NCBI GenBank assembly: GCA_018650185.1
Contig: JABIGL010000060.1
Location: 1-48,577 of the forward strand
Direction: 5' to 3'
Source of the DNA: Chloroflexota bacterium
GTDB lineage: Bacteria > Chloroflexota > Dehalococcoidia > Lucifugimonadales > Lucifugimonadaceae
DNA: 48,577 nt
Each line of letters opens with the position of its first letter. The stretch's first letter is position 1. The notes below the pieces were generated by a model. It saw nothing but the letters and a program-made list of their open reading frames with translations, made no database searches and was not told where the DNA came from. Below are positions 8,240-16,247 of this stretch, piece by piece. A program made the translations under genes and the position numbers.

Positions 8240-9763
8240 TTGATTGATCTGAAAATCCCTGGCCGGTACCTGGTGCTTATTGCCGGTCTGGCCGTGGTTT
8301 TGCTTGTGGTCGGCATGTTTGGGCAGACCAACGTCCGTGCGGCGACCTCGACCCAGTTAATTGTTAACGGCGACTTCGAGACCGGTGACCTGTCTGGATG
8401 GACCGTCACTCCCAGCAGATCCGACCGCCCGACGAGAGTGAACTGGGTCATCAATGACGGCACGGTGAATCCGCTTTACGGTGCGCACACCCCGTTGGGT
8501 CCCATCGCAGGGTCATACGATGCGTTGAGTCTCGGCCACCAGGGAAGGTCATCTGAGCGACTCTGGCAGCCGATCAGCATGCCGTACGGAATTGTCGACG
8601 CCACGATCTCATGGTCTGACATCATTCGTAGTGGAATAGATGATCCGCGCGGCGCGTTCAACGAGGGCCCTCCCGGATCATCTGCGCAGGAGTTTCGTGT
8701 GATATTCACGGATAACCTGGGTGCCCTGCTGGGCGAGGTATGGTCTACAGATCCCGGTGATCCTCAGCATCAACCAGGCCCGAACGCTCGTTCGTTCGAC
8801 ATCACTGCGCTGGCACAGAGCCTCGCCGGTCGAACCGTGTTCCTGGGATTTGAGCAGGAACAATGCTGCTGGCACTTCAACACAAACGTCGATGACATAA
8901 GTTTCCTGGTGGAGACGGTGCCGGACACGACTCCCCCTGAAATCACCCCTGTTGTGACGGGAACCCTTGGCAACAACGGTTGGTACACATCAGACATAGA
9001 TGTGTCCTGGAACATAGTGGAGTTCGGTTCGCCGACGACGAGCATATCGGGATGTGGCTCCACATCAGTGACCGTCGACACGAACGGTATGACCTTCACA
9101 TGTAGCGCAACGAGTGGCGGCGGTTCGGCCAGCGAGTCTGTGACCGTAAAACGGGACGCCACCGTTCCGGTGATGACTTCAACATCGACATCCAGTCCGA
9201 ACGTATATGGATGGAACAACACGCCGGTCGTAGCCACTTACACGGCTTCCGACGCTATGTCCGGCATTGACCCCGACGCAAGTGACCTTGGCGACGACGT
9301 GCTTTCCACGAGCGGTGTAGGACAGCTCACTAGTGGAACGGCGGTGGACCTTGCCGGTAACTCAAGCTCCATCGTCGACGGGCCGATCAACATCGACCTG
9401 GAAGCACCGTTACTTAGTTGTGATATCAACCCGAAAAGCATCTGGCCACCAAATCACAAGATGGTGGACGTTACGGCTACGGTCAACCTCACGGACGCGT
9501 TGTCTGGCCCCGACGGGTTCGTGCTGAGCTCGGTATCGAGCGACGAGGCCGATAGCGGACTTGGCGGCGGAGATGTGCCGAACGACATCCAGGACTTCGA
9601 TATGGGCACCACAGATACAGAAGGTCAGGTAAGAGCCGAACGGGACGATGCATCGGATGGCCGGACGTACTCAGTCGTCTATGTCGGTAGCGACTTGGCG
9701 GGCAACACTGCACAGTGTGATCTTCCCGTCCAGATACTCCACGACAAAGGACGGAACGACTAG
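8240..9763 (+). CDS. Secreted multi-domain protein with Ig-like repeats
   Basis: The product has 507 residues. The TTG start is fixed by a GGAGG ribosome site a few bases upstream. A signal peptide ends near VRAA (about residue 34). A jelly-roll-like N-terminal module follows, marked by NGDFETGDLSGW (43-54), the usual opening of secreted carbohydrate-binding or PEP-CTERM-type proteins. From about residue 230 come two or three bacterial Ig-like repeats, each opening with a D-x-x-x-P motif (DTTPPEITP, DATVPVMT, LEAPLLSC). The last contains WPPNHKM, a motif frequent in such surface proteins. No catalytic motif, sorting signal or C-terminal anchor is seen. Surface binding or a structural role is likely. 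It diverges from nosZ and shares its promoter region. Confidence 0.8.
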   Translation: MIDLKIPGRYLVLIAGLAVVLLVVGMFGQTNVRAATSTQLIVNGDFETGDLSGWTVTPSRSDRPTRVNWVINDGTVNPLYGAHTPLGPIAGSYDALSLGHQGRSSERLWQPISMPYGIVDATISWSDIIRSGIDDPRGAFNEGPPGSSAQEFRVIFTDNLGALLGEVWSTDPGDPQHQPGPNARSFDITALAQSLAGRTVFLGFEQEQCCWHFNTNVDDISFLVETVPDTTPPEITPVVTGTLGNNGWYTSDIDVSWNIVEFGSPTTSISGCGSTSVTVDTNGMTFTCSATSGGGSASESVTVKRDATVPVMTSTSTSSPNVYGWNNTPVVATYTASDAMSGIDPDASDLGDDVLSTSGVGQLTSGTAVDLAGNSSSIVDGPINIDLEAPLLSCDINPKSIWPPNHKMVDVTATVNLTDALSGPDGFVLSSVSSDEADSGLGGGDVPNDIQDFDMGTTDTEGQVRAERDDASDGRTYSVVYVGSDLAGNTAQCDLPVQILHDKGRND

Positions 9764-9802
9764 GCACTGATCCCGGGACCATGAAGACGCTGTGAGGGAT
9801 GA

Positions 9803-12121
9803 CTACTCGGACAATAGCTCTATCTGGCGTGCGCGATGAGCAGCGGCTTCTTCAACATCGCCCTGATTTTCAAACAATTCTGCTAGTTGGCCATGTGACA
9901 GCGCAGCCCAATTACTTTCGCCGTTAGCCGCTATCGCCTGCTCGAAAGACGCTATGGCGCCAGACGGATCTCCAAGCCCATCGAGGGCGATTCCACGTAC
10001 CCACCATGCACGATCGAGCGCCGCTGGGTTCAGCTCGATCTCAATCGCCCGGTTTGCCGCGGCCAACCCAACTTCAAAACCGCCGACGATTACGGCCGCA
10101 TTTCCAAGAAGAGCCTGTGCTTCAGAATAGCTTGGACGTGATTCCGCGAAATCGATATAACGATCTATCACCTCGTCCCGGCGTTCGGTCTGGCCGTCCT
10201 CAAAAAGATCTAACGTCGCCAGCGCAAGCCTCTCACGCAACAGGAAGTCATAAGGATCACGGTCTGCCGTGTCGGCAAGGACCTCGTACCCGATCTCAAG
10301 CAGCGTCCTCCTGTTTTCAGGATCGGTTTCTTGCGACGCTACCCCGAACAGCATCTCATGGAGACGTATCGGGTACTCGGAAACATCGGGAGCGAGGCTG
10401 ATCGCGTCGCGGTACTTCTCCAATGCCTCCTCGCCCCGATTCTGAGCCACGAGATCGTTAGCCTCCACGGCCGCCAGTGATCCTCGCAACTGCTGAATGT
10501 CCTTGAACAGGAATACCCCGCCCGCCACCGCAATCACGACAATGGCGATCACGAGACTGGTCAATTTTCGTCCTCCCAGATCTGAGAAACCAACCGCTCG
10601 TCGCCGCCGTGGGGTCTGAGTCGTTTCCGACACATCGGCGACCGATTTCGACTCACTCAAGGCGACCGCCAGCCCCATCAATATCCAGTAACCAGTCAGA
10701 TCCGCGATCTGTGCCACACCGGGACCCTGTTCAATCGCACGTCCGAAAAGAGCCGCCAATATCCCTATGGCGGCCACGGTTGTCCATGGATCCGGACGAA
10801 CTCCCGAGGCCGGCCAGAGGACGCGTATCAGGGTCACCAGGATTAGACCGACGAGAATGACTAGGGTCAGCAGGCCCGCTAAGCCCAATTCAAGAAGAAC
10901 CTGAAGGGGATAGTTGTGGGCGTGGTCCGCACTCCTCAGTCCGTAGGGTTCTGCCGTCAGAGGGAACGAATATGTGTACATTTCCGGGCCGAAACCGAAA
11001 ATCGGGCGGAGCGCGGAGTGCACACCAGACTCCGGTGGGTACACTTCTCGGTTCCGGACAAGTTCCAAAGCTCCTCTCCAGATACCGACACGACCCGAGA
11101 ATCGGGCGTCGGATGCTGCTGAATTCGGAACTATCACCTCCGTGGCCTGGGTTTCCGGCGGAAGTTCTGGAATCGACGCACTGGCCGAGAAAGCGGTAAC
11201 CAGGGAAGCCGTCCCACGCGTCTCCCCCGCGGGAAGCCCGATCAGCACCACCCCCACGAGAACACCACCAACCGCTACTACAGCGGCGCGTTTCAGTGTG
11301 GCCGGTTCGAGGCGCGCGATCGCCAGGACTACGATCAGAAAGGCCCCCAACGCGGCGCCGAATATGGGACCCCGTCCACCAGCAAACCAAAGCGCCGATA
11401 TCTGGAGACCGATCATCACAGCGAACAGGGCCAAGCGCCGGCGGTCGTTCACCGGACCGAGTAGCGCGGCCGCAGCCGTCATAAAGAGCGACATCACCAG
11501 AAAAGAACCGAAGAAAATGGAATTCAGGAAGGTTGACCATACTCTTGTCGCGTTGGCCCCCGGCCCTATCGGATCCCAGCCAAAATGTTGTACTGCGCCG
11601 TACGCCGCCACCACTGTCCCGACACCAGCGAATACGTAAACGATTCGCTGGATCTGGTCCCGTTCTCGCGCCCTTAACGCGATCGCGAAGAAAAGCACCA
11701 GCAATATGAGAGATGAGTAAAGTTCGTATCCGAGGTCGGCGAAATCCTGACCCCACAGGCTGACCTGTGGGGCCCGCGAGAAGACCGTGGATAAAACGAA
11801 GACGCCGGCAAATACCGCCGCAGCCGCTACCGACCAGCGGGCTGGCGTCCTCCCTAACCATGTCTTGATGTGCGACGGCGACCGCCACCGGTCACCGGTG
11901 AGGGCGAGTTCAACCGCCCAGGCGATAACGATAACGACGCCCGCAAGGTGCAGGGCGAACTGTTTCGGTTGCTCATGAAAAGCGAGTACCTGCTTACCGT
12001 CGTACAGAAGCGGGACGAAAATGAGTGCGCCAAGCCAGGCTGCCTCAATGACACTAAGAGAAGTTATTCGTCTCCCCGAATTGATCGCGGCATCGCTACG
12101 CCGAGAGTGTCTTCGCTGCAC
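9803..12121 (-). CDS. O-antigen ligase/polymerase-like membrane protein with C-terminal TPRs
   Basis: This 772-residue protein starts at a GTG without a clear ribosome site, so the start could be slightly downstream. About 11-12 hydrophobic helices fill residues 20-490 and 525-545. A large external loop near residues 310-385 ends in FGFGPEMYTYSF and then DHAHNYPLQVLLELGLAG, the pattern of the Wzy_C/O-antigen ligase family. Residues about 560-772 are soluble and contain tetratricopeptide-like helical pairs (for example AIEIELNPAALDRAWWVRG and SGAIASFEQAIAANGESN). The likely role is polymerising or transferring a surface glycan, or O-glycosylation of proteins. It lies downstream of an acyltransferase pair on the same strand. 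Confidence 0.8.
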   Translation of the reverse strand: MQRRHSRRSDAAINSGRRITSLSVIEAAWLGALIFVPLLYDGKQVLAFHEQPKQFALHLAGVVIVIAWAVELALTGDRWRSPSHIKTWLGRTPARWSVAAAAVFAGVFVLSTVFSRAPQVSLWGQDFADLGYELYSSLILLVLFFAIALRARERDQIQRIVYVFAGVGTVVAAYGAVQHFGWDPIGPGANATRVWSTFLNSIFFGSFLVMSLFMTAAAALLGPVNDRRRLALFAVMIGLQISALWFAGGRGPIFGAALGAFLIVVLAIARLEPATLKRAAVVAVGGVLVGVVLIGLPAGETRGTASLVTAFSASASIPELPPETQATEVIVPNSAASDARFSGRVGIWRGALELVRNREVYPPESGVHSALRPIFGFGPEMYTYSFPLTAEPYGLRSADHAHNYPLQVLLELGLAGLLTLVILVGLILVTLIRVLWPASGVRPDPWTTVAAIGILAALFGRAIEQGPGVAQIADLTGYWILMGLAVALSESKSVADVSETTQTPRRRRAVGFSDLGGRKLTSLVIAIVVIAVAGGVFLFKDIQQLRGSLAAVEANDLVAQNRGEEALEKYRDAISLAPDVSEYPIRLHEMLFGVASQETDPENRRTLLEIGYEVLADTADRDPYDFLLRERLALATLDLFEDGQTERRDEVIDRYIDFAESRPSYSEAQALLGNAAVIVGGFEVGLAAANRAIEIELNPAALDRAWWVRGIALDGLGDPSGAIASFEQAIAANGESNWAALSHGQLAELFENQGDVEEAAAHRARQIELLSE

Positions 12122-12415
12122 TACGTTTGTCGCTCGGGGATGCAGGTTGTGCTCACCACAGTGCCGACGAACTGCGTCAGGTGTGCGAAAGTCTCGGTCG
12201 ACTCAATCAGAGCTGGATCCCCACCGGTCTGAGCAAATCGGCTATGTCTTGGACATGGGTACCCAATCCGAGTCTCTACCGCTGAGATATGTATGGGCAT
12301 CGGTGACATGGTTGCAGATGATACAGGCACGGGCCATAAGCCGAAGATGATCATTTGGCGGCGCTCGCAAATCACCAGGCTAACAATCAAGGTGCCTCTC
12401 AAGGTCTCCTGTGTG

Positions 12416-13828
12416 TCAAAACTGAAAATAGATGAAATCAGCGTTGCCTTCTGGATTCATCACGAGGATCGCGAGAAGCATTGCTGCTCCTACCAATGCG
12501 CTGGCTGCTTCTACACCGTTTTTTGATATCAGCAGACCCAGCTTTTCGCGGTTCGCCTCATAGATGTAGAACGCCCACAACGGGAGTGAATATACGACTA
12601 CCTGTCCCAGCAGGAACCAGGCGACTTTGATTTGATCAAGCGATGCAGCAAAGGGGTCCAACTGGAGCACACTGGAAATCTGGCCAAGGTCCTGTTCACG
12701 AAACAGGAGCCATCCAAACATCACGATCCACAGCGTTATGCCGACCGATACAATAGTCCCGATGGTTCCCGAAAGCAGGCTCGCGTAACGGCTCACAGAC
12801 GCCATCCTTGTCCCCTGAACTGCCACGCCGTGATAAAGGCCCCAGAGCACAAAATTCCAGCTTGCACCGTGCCACAACCCGGTCAATCCAAATGTGACCA
12901 TCAACACAAGGATGTTGGCATAGTAGCCGCGCCGCGCTCCACCCATTGGGATGTACACGTAGTCTCGGAACCACGATGAGAGCGACACATGCCAGCGCCG
13001 CCAGAAGTCGACGGGCGAACGGGAAAGATAAGGCGCTCTGAAGTTCTGTGAGAGTTCTATTCCGAACAGTTTCGCTGTGCCGCGTGCGATGTCTGTATAC
13101 CCAGAGAAGTCGGCATAGATCTGGATACCGAATGCCAGGACTCCGACCCATATCAGGAAGAAGTCCGGTTCCTGTAACGAAAATATGCGGTTGACTATAA
13201 AAGCGACGTTGTCCGCAATTACTAACTTTTTGAAGAAGCCCCACAGGATCAACATCACCCCGTCAAGCGCAACATTGGGAGTTAGTGATCGCCGGGCCTC
13301 GATCTGCGGGAACATCCGGGAGGCCCGTTCGATCGGCCCAGCTACAAGCTGAGGGAAGAACGACACGAACAGTGCCACATCAACCGGATTAGTTCTGGCC
13401 GTGGTACTACCTCGATAGACGTCCACGATGTAACCGATGGTCTGGAACGTGTAAAAAGAAATTCCGATAGGCAGGAATATCTCAAGACCGCCGTCCAGTC
13501 GACCCAGCCCGATGCTTTCAAGCGCGTCCCCAAAGCTATCGACGAAGAATCCGAAATACTTGAAGACGGCAAGCGTGGATAGCGCGGCGACAACGCTAAT
13601 CCAGAGGATCGGTCGTTTCGACTCCGGGTAACGCTGGATCCCGATGGTGCTGACGTATGAGAGCAGGGTGTAACCGGCAAGCAGGAATAGTAGCCAGGGG
13701 TGTACGTACCCGTAGAACACATAACTCGCAGCCAGCAACAACGGGTTACGGACTACATGAGGCAAGGTCCAGTACAGAACCAGAAGACCCAGGAACAGGG
13801 CCAGGAATTCGAAACTCTGAAAGGCCAT
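12416..13828 (-). CDS. MBOAT family O-acyltransferase (AlgI/PatA-like)
   Basis: The product has 470 residues and about ten membrane helices. Family signatures are clear: the opening FQSFEFLALFLGLLVLYW, PIGISFYTFQTIGYIVDVYRG, FFPQLVAGPIERA, the FWRRWHVSLSSWFRDYVYIP block and the catalytic-His segment GLWHGASWNFVLWGLYHG. AlgI-type proteins move acyl groups across the membrane for O-acetylation of exported polysaccharide or wall polymers. The start abuts the stop of the upstream AlgJ-like gene with no gap, so the two are co-translated partners. A 294-bp gap with no recognisable gene (12122-12415) separates it from the downstream polymerase. Confidence 0.9.
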   Translation of the reverse strand: MAFQSFEFLALFLGLLVLYWTLPHVVRNPLLLAASYVFYGYVHPWLLFLLAGYTLLSYVSTIGIQRYPESKRPILWISVVAALSTLAVFKYFGFFVDSFGDALESIGLGRLDGGLEIFLPIGISFYTFQTIGYIVDVYRGSTTARTNPVDVALFVSFFPQLVAGPIERASRMFPQIEARRSLTPNVALDGVMLILWGFFKKLVIADNVAFIVNRIFSLQEPDFFLIWVGVLAFGIQIYADFSGYTDIARGTAKLFGIELSQNFRAPYLSRSPVDFWRRWHVSLSSWFRDYVYIPMGGARRGYYANILVLMVTFGLTGLWHGASWNFVLWGLYHGVAVQGTRMASVSRYASLLSGTIGTIVSVGITLWIVMFGWLLFREQDLGQISSVLQLDPFAASLDQIKVAWFLLGQVVVYSLPLWAFYIYEANREKLGLLISKNGVEAASALVGAAMLLAILVMNPEGNADFIYFQF

Positions 13829-14950
13829 CTACCGGTTCAAATCCGGGTCAGTGAACACATCCGTCATGAGTAGCAATATCAGCTTCGTATAGTCAGTCTT
13901 TGACTCGGAAGCGATGTGATCCTTGTCGTAGTACATATCACGGGTGAGACCACTCACATTTGTCATGTCCGCGTATCTATGGCCTGAATCTTCGATCATG
14001 AGGCGCAGGTCTGTGAAGTAATCACCCGTAACGGTCCCGGGGGGTTGTGATCCGTCCAGCTCTGGTCGGTGCTTGATACGAACAAAAACCAGGGGAATAT
14101 CGTTTGCCGTGCCCTGAGCAAGGATCAACGGAAGGAAAGACCGCGAGGCCTCGGTCGAAAAGTCCACTGATCGGGGCTTGACCGGGCCAGAGGGGTTTCC
14201 ACCAATCCCCAATTGATCGGCCTGTAACTGACGGGACAGTTGTTCCCTAAATGTTTCGTTGGTCAACCCGGCAACAATGTCGGACTCTTTACGCAAACTG
14301 AAAAATCCGAGTTGGTTTCCGGTCTCCAGACCGCTCAGGTCAAGTAACGTCTCGGCCGTCTCGGCGGAACCTGCCCCTACCAACTTGAGGTATTCCTCAA
14401 CGGCTACCCGCGTCTCCGGCCGTCCGGGAAACATGACGTCCACAACGTCTTCGGCCCGCTCTGCGAGAGACCGACTGTTGGCAACGACCGCATCGAAGTC
14501 CGGTTCAGTCTCCGTTGAATACGCCAGATATTGCCGTTCGTACCTCGGCGCACTTCGTCGATGCTCCTCGGTAAGTTCGTCATTCCTGAAGAAAAAAACC
14601 ACGGCTTCAGGATTGATCCCGGAGGCCACGACCTCATTTTTGAGGCGCAGGTACCAGAGGGCGGGTTGCGACGAGGGGTTCTGGAGGACAACGCTAACCC
14701 CACCGTTATGCGTACTAATAATCGTTCGCGGATCGATCCTAGTTTCGGTTATCGAGTTCCCGATAAAGAAAAACCGAGTGTCCTGCCTGAATCTGCGTAT
14801 GGCGTTACCCGGCGATTCGTCCGTGTTCCTCAAATGCATCAACAGCACCGGAACCAGGACCATAACGACCAGCACTGCGGCGAGCTTCACCCATCCGAGC
14901 ACCTCGGACCTATCGCTCAGCCTCGGTTGGATTGCATCGGGACGTTGCAA
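13829..14950 (-). CDS. AlgJ/AlgX-like SGNH-type membrane-anchored acyltransferase partner
   Basis: The product has 373 residues from a TTG start with a weak ribosome site. One N-terminal helix (about residues 22-40, LAAVLVVMVLVPVLLM) anchors an external domain. That domain opens with FFIGNSITETRIDP, resembling the GDS block of SGNH hydrolase-fold acetyltransferases such as AlgJ/AlgX and DltD. A late DKDHIAS could supply the Asp/His pair. The gene ends exactly where the MBOAT gene begins. In known systems the MBOAT protein loads an acyl group outside and the SGNH protein transfers it to the polymer. The overall sequence is divergent, so the family call rests on motif and context. Confidence 0.65.
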   Translation of the reverse strand: MQRPDAIQPRLSDRSEVLGWVKLAAVLVVMVLVPVLLMHLRNTDESPGNAIRRFRQDTRFFFIGNSITETRIDPRTIISTHNGGVSVVLQNPSSQPALWYLRLKNEVVASGINPEAVVFFFRNDELTEEHRRSAPRYERQYLAYSTETEPDFDAVVANSRSLAERAEDVVDVMFPGRPETRVAVEEYLKLVGAGSAETAETLLDLSGLETGNQLGFFSLRKESDIVAGLTNETFREQLSRQLQADQLGIGGNPSGPVKPRSVDFSTEASRSFLPLILAQGTANDIPLVFVRIKHRPELDGSQPPGTVTGDYFTDLRLMIEDSGHRYADMTNVSGLTRDMYYDKDHIASESKTDYTKLILLLMTDVFTDPDLNR

Positions 14951-15324
14951 CTATCACCCGTGATTTCTGTGGAGGGGTTCAAATCCGGACGCGCGTCTAA
15001 CCGTCGGGACCGACGATTGGAGGTCGCCATCAAGTGCACAGTTGATACCGGGACGATCTTATCCCGTGCACCATCCGGGGCGAGTGACGTGATGATACAC
15101 GCCGACCCGCACCGTCAAATACAGGGCCAATCTGCGATCCAAGTTCAGGATCCGTAGGGAAGTCATTGGCCGTGGGCACTTTCATACCCGGAGCGCCCAA
15201 CACCGGTACAGCGCCTTCGACTCTCTCGCGGGTAGCCGGTGGACAGATTGCGGTTTGTACCGATGACGATAGACGTGATTGACGGAAGATTAGGAATCCA
15301 ATCCCCATCATTGAGATACGAACA

Positions 15325-15555
15325 TTGACTGCCTGTTACACAAACGAACGTGATCTCGCGGGTGAAGCCCTGGTGCTGAAAACAATGGCGCAGGGCCACA
15401 GCCTGGAGTGTGCGTGGAAAGCGGTCTTTCCATCTGCCACCGAGATGTTAGAGCCGCCAAAATGCATCGACGAATTGGTTCGGATGACATTTGGCGATGG
15501 CTACGCTTACGATCCGGATCTCACGCCTGTAATGGAGCCAGTACACGCTACCTAG
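15325..15555 (+). CDS. Doubtful small hypothetical protein
   Basis: A 76-codon frame opens in an otherwise gene-less stretch (14951-15598). Its middle (LAGEALVLKTMAQGHSLECAWKAVF) could form amphipathic helices. It has no recognised domain, no clear ribosome site and no operon partner, and a hairpin terminator follows 44 bp downstream. It may be a real small gene or chance coding. Nothing else is seen between 14951 and 15324. Confidence 0.25.
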   Translation: MTACYTNERDLAGEALVLKTMAQGHSLECAWKAVFPSATEMLEPPKCIDELVRMTFGDGYAYDPDLTPVMEPVHAT

Positions 15556-15598
15556 GCCATCCCGGTGATCGTAATCTCCACTGCGGCCGTAAACGTGT

Positions 15599-15640
15599 AC
15601 CGGCCCCGGAAGCTTTACTGCTTCCGGGGCCGGTCTTATT
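15599..15640. terminator. Intrinsic terminator beside tRNA-Ala
   Basis: A 15-bp perfect stem (ACCGGCCCCGGAAGC with its complement) and a 6-nt loop lie five bases beyond the tRNA-Ala 3' end. A short T-rich stretch on plus follows. It probably ends tRNA-Ala transcription on minus and may also stop plus-strand transcripts. Confidence 0.75.
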
Positions 15641-15645
15641 GAATC

Positions 15646-15720
15646 TGGTGGAGCTGGCGAGGATTGAACTCGCGACCCCCTGGTTGCAAACCAGGTGCTC
15701 TCCCACTGAGCTACAGCCCC
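15646..15720 (-). tRNA. tRNA-Ala (anticodon TGC)
   Basis: A complete cloverleaf is seen on minus. The acceptor stem GGGGCTG/CAGCTCC contains the G3:U70 wobble pair that identifies alanine tRNAs, the anticodon loop is TTTGCAA, the T-arm has GTTCAATCC, and CCA is encoded. Confidence 0.97.
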
Positions 15721-15821
15721 ATTTGGGTTGCCGCACGTCGCCTAGCGAAATGGGCCTGTACAAGCATAATCTCCGGTTGACCCCCCGCGCCATCTGCGAA
15801 ACAATCAATACTGCGCAATTT

Positions 15822-15896
15822 GCCAACGTAGCTCAGGGGTAGAGCAGCTGTTTCGTAAACAGCAGGTCACAGGTTCAAATCCTGTCGTTGGCTCCA
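15822..15896 (+). tRNA. tRNA-Thr (anticodon CGT)
   Basis: A complete cloverleaf is seen on plus. The acceptor stem is GCCAACG/CGTTGGC, the anticodon stem-loop CTGTTTCGTAAACAG reads CGT, the T-arm has GGTTCAAATCC, and CCA is encoded. It diverges from tRNA-Ala 101 bp away. Confidence 0.97.
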
Positions 15897-15913
15897 TTTG
15901 CAAGATTACCGTT

Positions 15914-15945
15914 AGAGAGGCGTCCACCACCGGGCGCCTCTCTTC
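15914..15945 (+). terminator. Terminator after tRNA-Thr
   Basis: A GAGAGGCG/CGCCTCTC stem with a 12-nt loop and a short TT tail begins 18 nt after the tRNA. No gene is seen in the remaining 300 bp before 16248. Confidence 0.65.
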
Positions 15946-16247
15946 GCGTCTCGCCACAAACGCTCTTCCTAAGAGTCTTACTTTCTTCATATCGTCTGAT
16001 TCGCAGCCCTCTTCCGCGCCAGAAACCCGGGCCAACACGATTGAGCGCATCCAGTCGTTGCACAAACGTGCCGGTTTCTACCAGCCGCATAGGTAATCAC
16101 ACCGGTCCATCCGCTCTGCGATCCCCGCACAATTCAGGATGGACGAGAAGCTAAACCGGTGTAATCACGCGCCAGTTCATCGTCCTAACGTGAATACAGC
16201 AAGATTCCCGTCCGAACCTGGTTGTCGTACCGGAGGCGCACCCCCGT

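Noticed and set aside
10890-11888. 332-codon minus-strand frame inside the O-antigen ligase gene
   Set aside because: It is off-frame within a gene with clear membrane helices and family motifs, and its translation is rich in Arg, Gly and Ser with no fold.
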